Source: Sphingomonadaceae bacterium 3R27C6 (lineage in GTDB: Bacteria; Pseudomonadota; Alphaproteobacteria; Sphingomonadales; Sphingomonadaceae). Taken from it: a stretch of 64,000 nt of DNA. The translations under genes and the position numbers were made by a program. The DNA lies in contig SCNS01000003.1 in the NCBI GenBank assembly GCA_005503215.1, positions 249,407 to 313,406 on the forward strand, written 5' to 3'. Positions 61,364-64,000 of this stretch are shown one piece after another. The notes under the pieces are model-generated. The model had not been told where the DNA came from. It was given only the letters and a program-made list of their open reading frames with translations, and searched no databases. Within the stretch, counting starts at the first letter, position 1, and the number at the start of each line of letters is the position of its first letter.

Positions 61364-63163
61364 GATCGCTTGTTCGACGCGACTTCGTATCAGGTCAGCG
61401 TAGGACGAGCCCATTTTCCAAACTTTAGGATGCCGGCGTACTGCGTGTATTGCGAAACCAGCGAGCTTTGTCGCTGCACTGCCCCATCGGATGCCATTGC
61501 GCTCCGCATCGCGGATTGTTGCCAAGTCGTATTCAGCAACGGGCCGCGTCATTGTCGGCACTAAAATTCCTAGACTTCGCCGATCCCCAGTCCCCGTTCC
61601 GCTATCCACTAGAAGAATATGGCGCCCGCGAACGTTCAGACCTACCAGGATCCCTTCGCGATCGAAATCGAACGCTCCGGCCGTCGCTCCCGGGAGATAC
61701 AAGCCGCTTTTAGGGTATGGCGTCACTTTCCATCCCATACTCGCTGCGGCGGCTTCGATCGCAGTCATTGTGACGCGAAGAGAATCCGCTCGGTATTGAT
61801 CCACCCGCGGCCCATTGCCGCCGCTTGAAATGCGCCGGACTTCGACGCGGCCAACCTCGCTGTCGCCGCCGGCGGTTCGGCTGGCTGTCGAGACTTCAGC
61901 CTCAGAACTTTTCGCGCCAGCAATTGTGGACGTTGCAGGCCGCGGCGGGCCGCCTTTGCTAAAATAGTCGATCGAAATTGTGTTCGCCCCGACGATGTCG
62001 AGGGGCATGGATGTCAGCTCACCTGGCCGCTTGGATGCAGTTGGCGGACGTCCCGTCGTGAGCAACAGAGTTGGCGCACTGACAGCTCGCAAACGGCCCC
62101 TCGGGGGTGGCGCCCTATCCGGACGATCTTCCGAACCTGATCCTAGGTGGTGAACTTCGATCCGGCGAAATGGCAGCCCCAGATCGAGCTCAAGAATGCG
62201 AGTCACCAAGAACCGCTTGAACCCATCAACACGCTCAAACCATGTGCCTTCAATCTTAAGTCCCACTTCCCCGGCAAATGGCCAGTCGACGACCAAATGC
62301 CCAGACCCGCCATTCCGAAAATCTGGCTGGACAATCAGCTGCTGCAACACAGAATCGTGCAGCCTCATGATTTCAGGTTTCGAAATCATCGCCGCAAGGA
62401 TGAGCGCCTCGTCATCAGTTGGGCGCCTCCAGCAAACCAACCTGATCGTGCCATCTTCCAGAACGGCCGATTTGCTACGGTCAATGAGCCCTCGATCCAA
62501 TGCAAACGGCTCACGCAGACCATCCAAAAGCTGCAGAAGAAAGCGGCCGCTTACTCCAAACATTGCGCGAACTAACTCAGCATAAGGCAGCAAAACCTTG
62601 CGCGGGCCGTTGTATTGCGTCGCTGCTGAACTCTCCCGCTCGAGCAGGAAGCAGGGCGCAAGTCCGGAGGAGCGACTTGGAAGAAAACGCGAGTCTTCAC
62701 GGCGCTGCTCGCAACCAAGTCCAATCCGTTCTTTGCCAACAGCGCGAAAGCTCCCGCGATGTTCTTCGGCGGTCGCCGTTCCCGTATGGCGCCCCCGCTC
62801 CCATCGAGACCCAACTGCAAGCAAGTCAAGCTGGCCGCACCCCACCCACCGTTTATGAAGGTGCACGTCGGGATCGAAAGAAGATTCATCCGTCAAAGAT
62901 AGCAATTCGACCTCAACTTCAGCCTCGAGCGCAACCCCGGATTGCCGTCGAATCTTTCCAAGCCCGATTATCTCTACCTCGCCAGGAAGATTTCGAAACG
63001 GTGCGATTACAAGTGATTTCGCGGCCACAATTCTTCCTAAATTTAGACGCGCTCGGTAGCGCTTACGCCGCGCGGTCGAGTAACTTGCGTTCGTAACCAT
63101 GGAGAGACGTACTCGTTTCCCCTTCGCTCTTCCGCTGCCGTGCACGCGCCATTTAGAGTCCAA
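61346..63163 (-). CDS. tnsE: TnsE-like protein
   Basis: The 605-residue protein resembles Tn7 TnsE in its order of parts. A variable N-terminus (about 1-185) is followed by a middle block starting LLPYAELVRAMFGVSGRFLL, which compares with HIPQLELARSLF in Tn7 TnsE as I recall it. Next come a low-complexity linker (about 350-450) and a C-terminal block (about 460-605) with GLYLPGATAGAFDFDREGI and RDAERNGIRWGSA. TnsE guides Tn7 to replicating and conjugating DNA. Here the gene is on the opposite strand, facing tniQ, rather than following it as in Tn7. The match is by eye only. Confidence 0.65.
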   Translation of the reverse strand: MDSKWRVHGSGRAKGKRVRLSMVTNASYSTARRKRYRARLNLGRIVAAKSLVIAPFRNLPGEVEIIGLGKIRRQSGVALEAEVEVELLSLTDESSFDPDVHLHKRWVGCGQLDLLAVGSRWERGRHTGTATAEEHRGSFRAVGKERIGLGCEQRREDSRFLPSRSSGLAPCFLLERESSAATQYNGPRKVLLPYAELVRAMFGVSGRFLLQLLDGLREPFALDRGLIDRSKSAVLEDGTIRLVCWRRPTDDEALILAAMISKPEIMRLHDSVLQQLIVQPDFRNGGSGHLVVDWPFAGEVGLKIEGTWFERVDGFKRFLVTRILELDLGLPFRRIEVHHLGSGSEDRPDRAPPPRGRLRAVSAPTLLLTTGRPPTASKRPGELTSMPLDIVGANTISIDYFSKGGPPRPATSTIAGAKSSEAEVSTASRTAGGDSEVGRVEVRRISSGGNGPRVDQYRADSLRVTMTAIEAAAASMGWKVTPYPKSGLYLPGATAGAFDFDREGILVGLNVRGRHILLVDSGTGTGDRRSLGILVPTMTRPVAEYDLATIRDAERNGIRWGSAATKLAGFAIHAVRRHPKVWKMGSSYADLIRSRVEQAILSSVR

Positions 63164-63558
63164 TGCTTCGAGATAGGAAGCGAAACGAAGTGCTAGCTTT
63201 TTCGGTCCGCCATCATTTTCCTATGCGCGGAAGTTCCTTCACAGGCGACTCCAATTGATACTGCAGAGCCATTCCTGATCGTAGTAATGCTGTTGGAACC
63301 ATTCCACCTCGCGCTTTGGCCAACTTCTTCCTGTCCCCATGGTGGGTGAGCGCCAGAACGCCCTCCGAGTTTCGATCGGACGCGCGCGTATCTTAGGCCG
63401 CGTGGATAAATTGGTGACGGCTGGCTTTCGCGCGCGTGGAGCGTGGCTTGGTGCTCTATTACGCCCGCCTGTCCCCCGCCATATTTGTTGGCCTTCTAGG
63501 CCTCTCGCGGGGTGGGAAAGGGCTGCGGCACCGAGCGATGGCAGGCCGAAAGCGTAGG
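63164..63558. other. Spacer beyond tnsE (395 bp)
   Basis: The only candidate is a minus-strand 33-codon frame (63239-63340, MGTGRSWPKREVEWFQQHYY then a short tail) with no clear ribosome site or family. It could be a remnant of a longer gene. Otherwise I see nothing. Confidence 0.4.
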
Positions 63559-63755
63559 TTAGCTGCCATCGCCGGCTTCGTCGATTAATCTTTGCACCGC
63601 GGCGATAGGCGTTTCGTCCTCCAGTTTAATCGTTTCCCCGCATCCCTGACATTCGATCGTCCGGCCAAGTCGCAGGATGCGATAGGCGACTCTCAGTTCT
63701 CGGCCACAGACGGGGCAGTCAGTGATGCGTGGATGTCGTCCAGTTCATTCGCCAT
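63559..63755 (-). pseudogene. Small zinc-ribbon protein gene with a probable frameshift
   Basis: The frame from 63717 to the TAA at 63559 codes for CPVCGRELRVAYRILRLGRT then IECQGCGETIKLEDET and a short tail: two CxxC knuckles of a zinc ribbon. That frame has no start codon, but the ATG at 63755 begins MANELDDIHAS in a different frame and would join it with a one-base shift near 63720. This may be a genuine break, a sequencing error or programmed frameshifting. Confidence 0.55.
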
Positions 63756-63792
63756 GACGAGACAATACGCCTTTCAGGACGTCACGCACATC

Positions 63793-63821
63793 AAAAACCC
63801 CGCTAACCGAAGCCAGCGGGG
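63793..63821 (-). terminator. Rho-independent terminator (minus strand)
   Basis: On the minus strand AGCGGGG lies after its partner CCCCGCT with a 10-nt loop (63798-63821), followed by TTTTT (63797-63793). It would stop transcripts arriving from the right edge of the window; their source gene is not visible. Confidence 0.6.
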
Positions 63822-63935
63822 CGAGTCGGATTGCCTTGCGCCCTGTAGAGAAACAGGAGGATGGGGCGCCGTCGGGAAACGCCTGAGTGTTCCCCGTCAG
63901 CACCAATGGCACAGATTTGAGGTTGTGATTTAAGG

Positions 63936-63990
63936 AGGATTTGGGCTTCGTCGTAGTGACGAAGGAACGAAGATGAAGCCCAAATCCTCC
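63936..63990. promoter_or_regulatory. Hairpin enclosing the IS3 orfA start
   Basis: GGAGGATTTGGGCTTC (about 63936-63951) is repeated as its exact reverse complement GAAGCCCAAATCCTCC just after the AT of the orfA ATG. Transcripts entering from outside would fold and hide the ribosome site and start codon, whereas initiation inside the loop would not. Such protection against outside transcription is known for IS10 and IS50. Confidence 0.5.
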
Positions 63991-64000
63991 AATGCAAAAT
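63973..64000 (+). CDS. IS3-family transposase OrfA, first codons (cut by window edge)
   Basis: From ATG 63973 the sequence reads MKPKSSNAK up to the window edge. This matches my recollection of the start of OrfA proteins of a common IS3-family group, which continue with a DIRRATRRHFSAEEKIRIV-type HTH. Only nine codons are seen, so this is a short-match inference. Confidence 0.5.

Noticed and set aside
56394..64000. CRISPR-associated transposon (CAST)
   Set aside because: No Cas12k or Cascade genes and no repeat-spacer array are seen; the presence of TnsA, TniQ and a TnsE-like protein fits ordinary Tn7-like targeting.
1..64000. CRISPR arrays and rRNA genes
   Set aside because: No regularly spaced repeats of 24-40 bp and no rRNA sequence were recognised; only one tRNA was found.

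Overview
The window is high-GC (mostly low-to-mid 60s % by eye) DNA that looks chromosomal and alphaproteobacterial, most likely from a sphingomonad (Sphingopyxis/Sphingomonas group). The basis is the pcm-tolC-popZ order, the alphaproteobacterial-type gshA, DciA, the Tad-type pilin-like genes, a large TonB-dependent receptor and a GTCATTCCCGCG-type palindromic repeat. The genus is inferred, not proven.

Bases 1-9,650 hold metabolic genes: the end of an MFS transporter, an asparaginase, and a minus-strand C1 operon soxB-soxD-soxA-soxG-purU-folD (sarcosine oxidation plus processing of the C1 unit released). A divergent GlxA-type AraC regulator sits beside it. The shared promoter region carries two identical 8-bp half-sites 21 bp apart.

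Bases 9,650-27,260 are accessory. A peroxidase-fold remnant is followed by a mercury-resistance operon (merR, merT, merP, merA and a cysteine-containing membrane protein) with a textbook 19-bp-spacer MerR operator. Next comes a Ti-like mobilisation module: a MobA/TraA relaxase-helicase and traC/traD transcribed divergently from a probable Q-type oriT. The rest is island maintenance and regulation: a MucR-type regulator, a nucleotidyltransferase-HEPN protein, a sigma region 4 protein, ArdC, AlpA, DUF736, a large ParB-like protein, a 55-residue excisionase and a tyrosine integrase. It ends at a tRNA-Cys gene, the likely attachment site. No type IV secretion genes are visible, so this looks like an integrative mobilisable element or one side of a larger ICE. 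The leaders of ardC, the DUF736 gene and parB share a repeated structured element that no coding gene explains.

Bases 27,500-56,393 are core chromosome: pcm, tolC, popZ-like, nudC, a serine hydrolase, mutY, dciA, two DsbA-like genes, smc, ubiA, three Tad pilus-assembly-like genes, rsmE, a secreted DUF11 protein, gshA, a TonB receptor, an ICMT-like membrane protein, an M23 peptidase with bactofilin, a diguanylate cyclase, a DUF1905 gene and the 3' end of comM.

From about 56,394 a lower-GC Tn7-like transposon interrupts comM. It encodes TnsA, TnsB, TnsC and TniQ/TnsD on the plus strand and a TnsE-like protein facing them on the minus strand, then degraded cargo and the start of an IS3-family element at the window edge. 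The other transposon end and the 5' part of comM lie outside the window.
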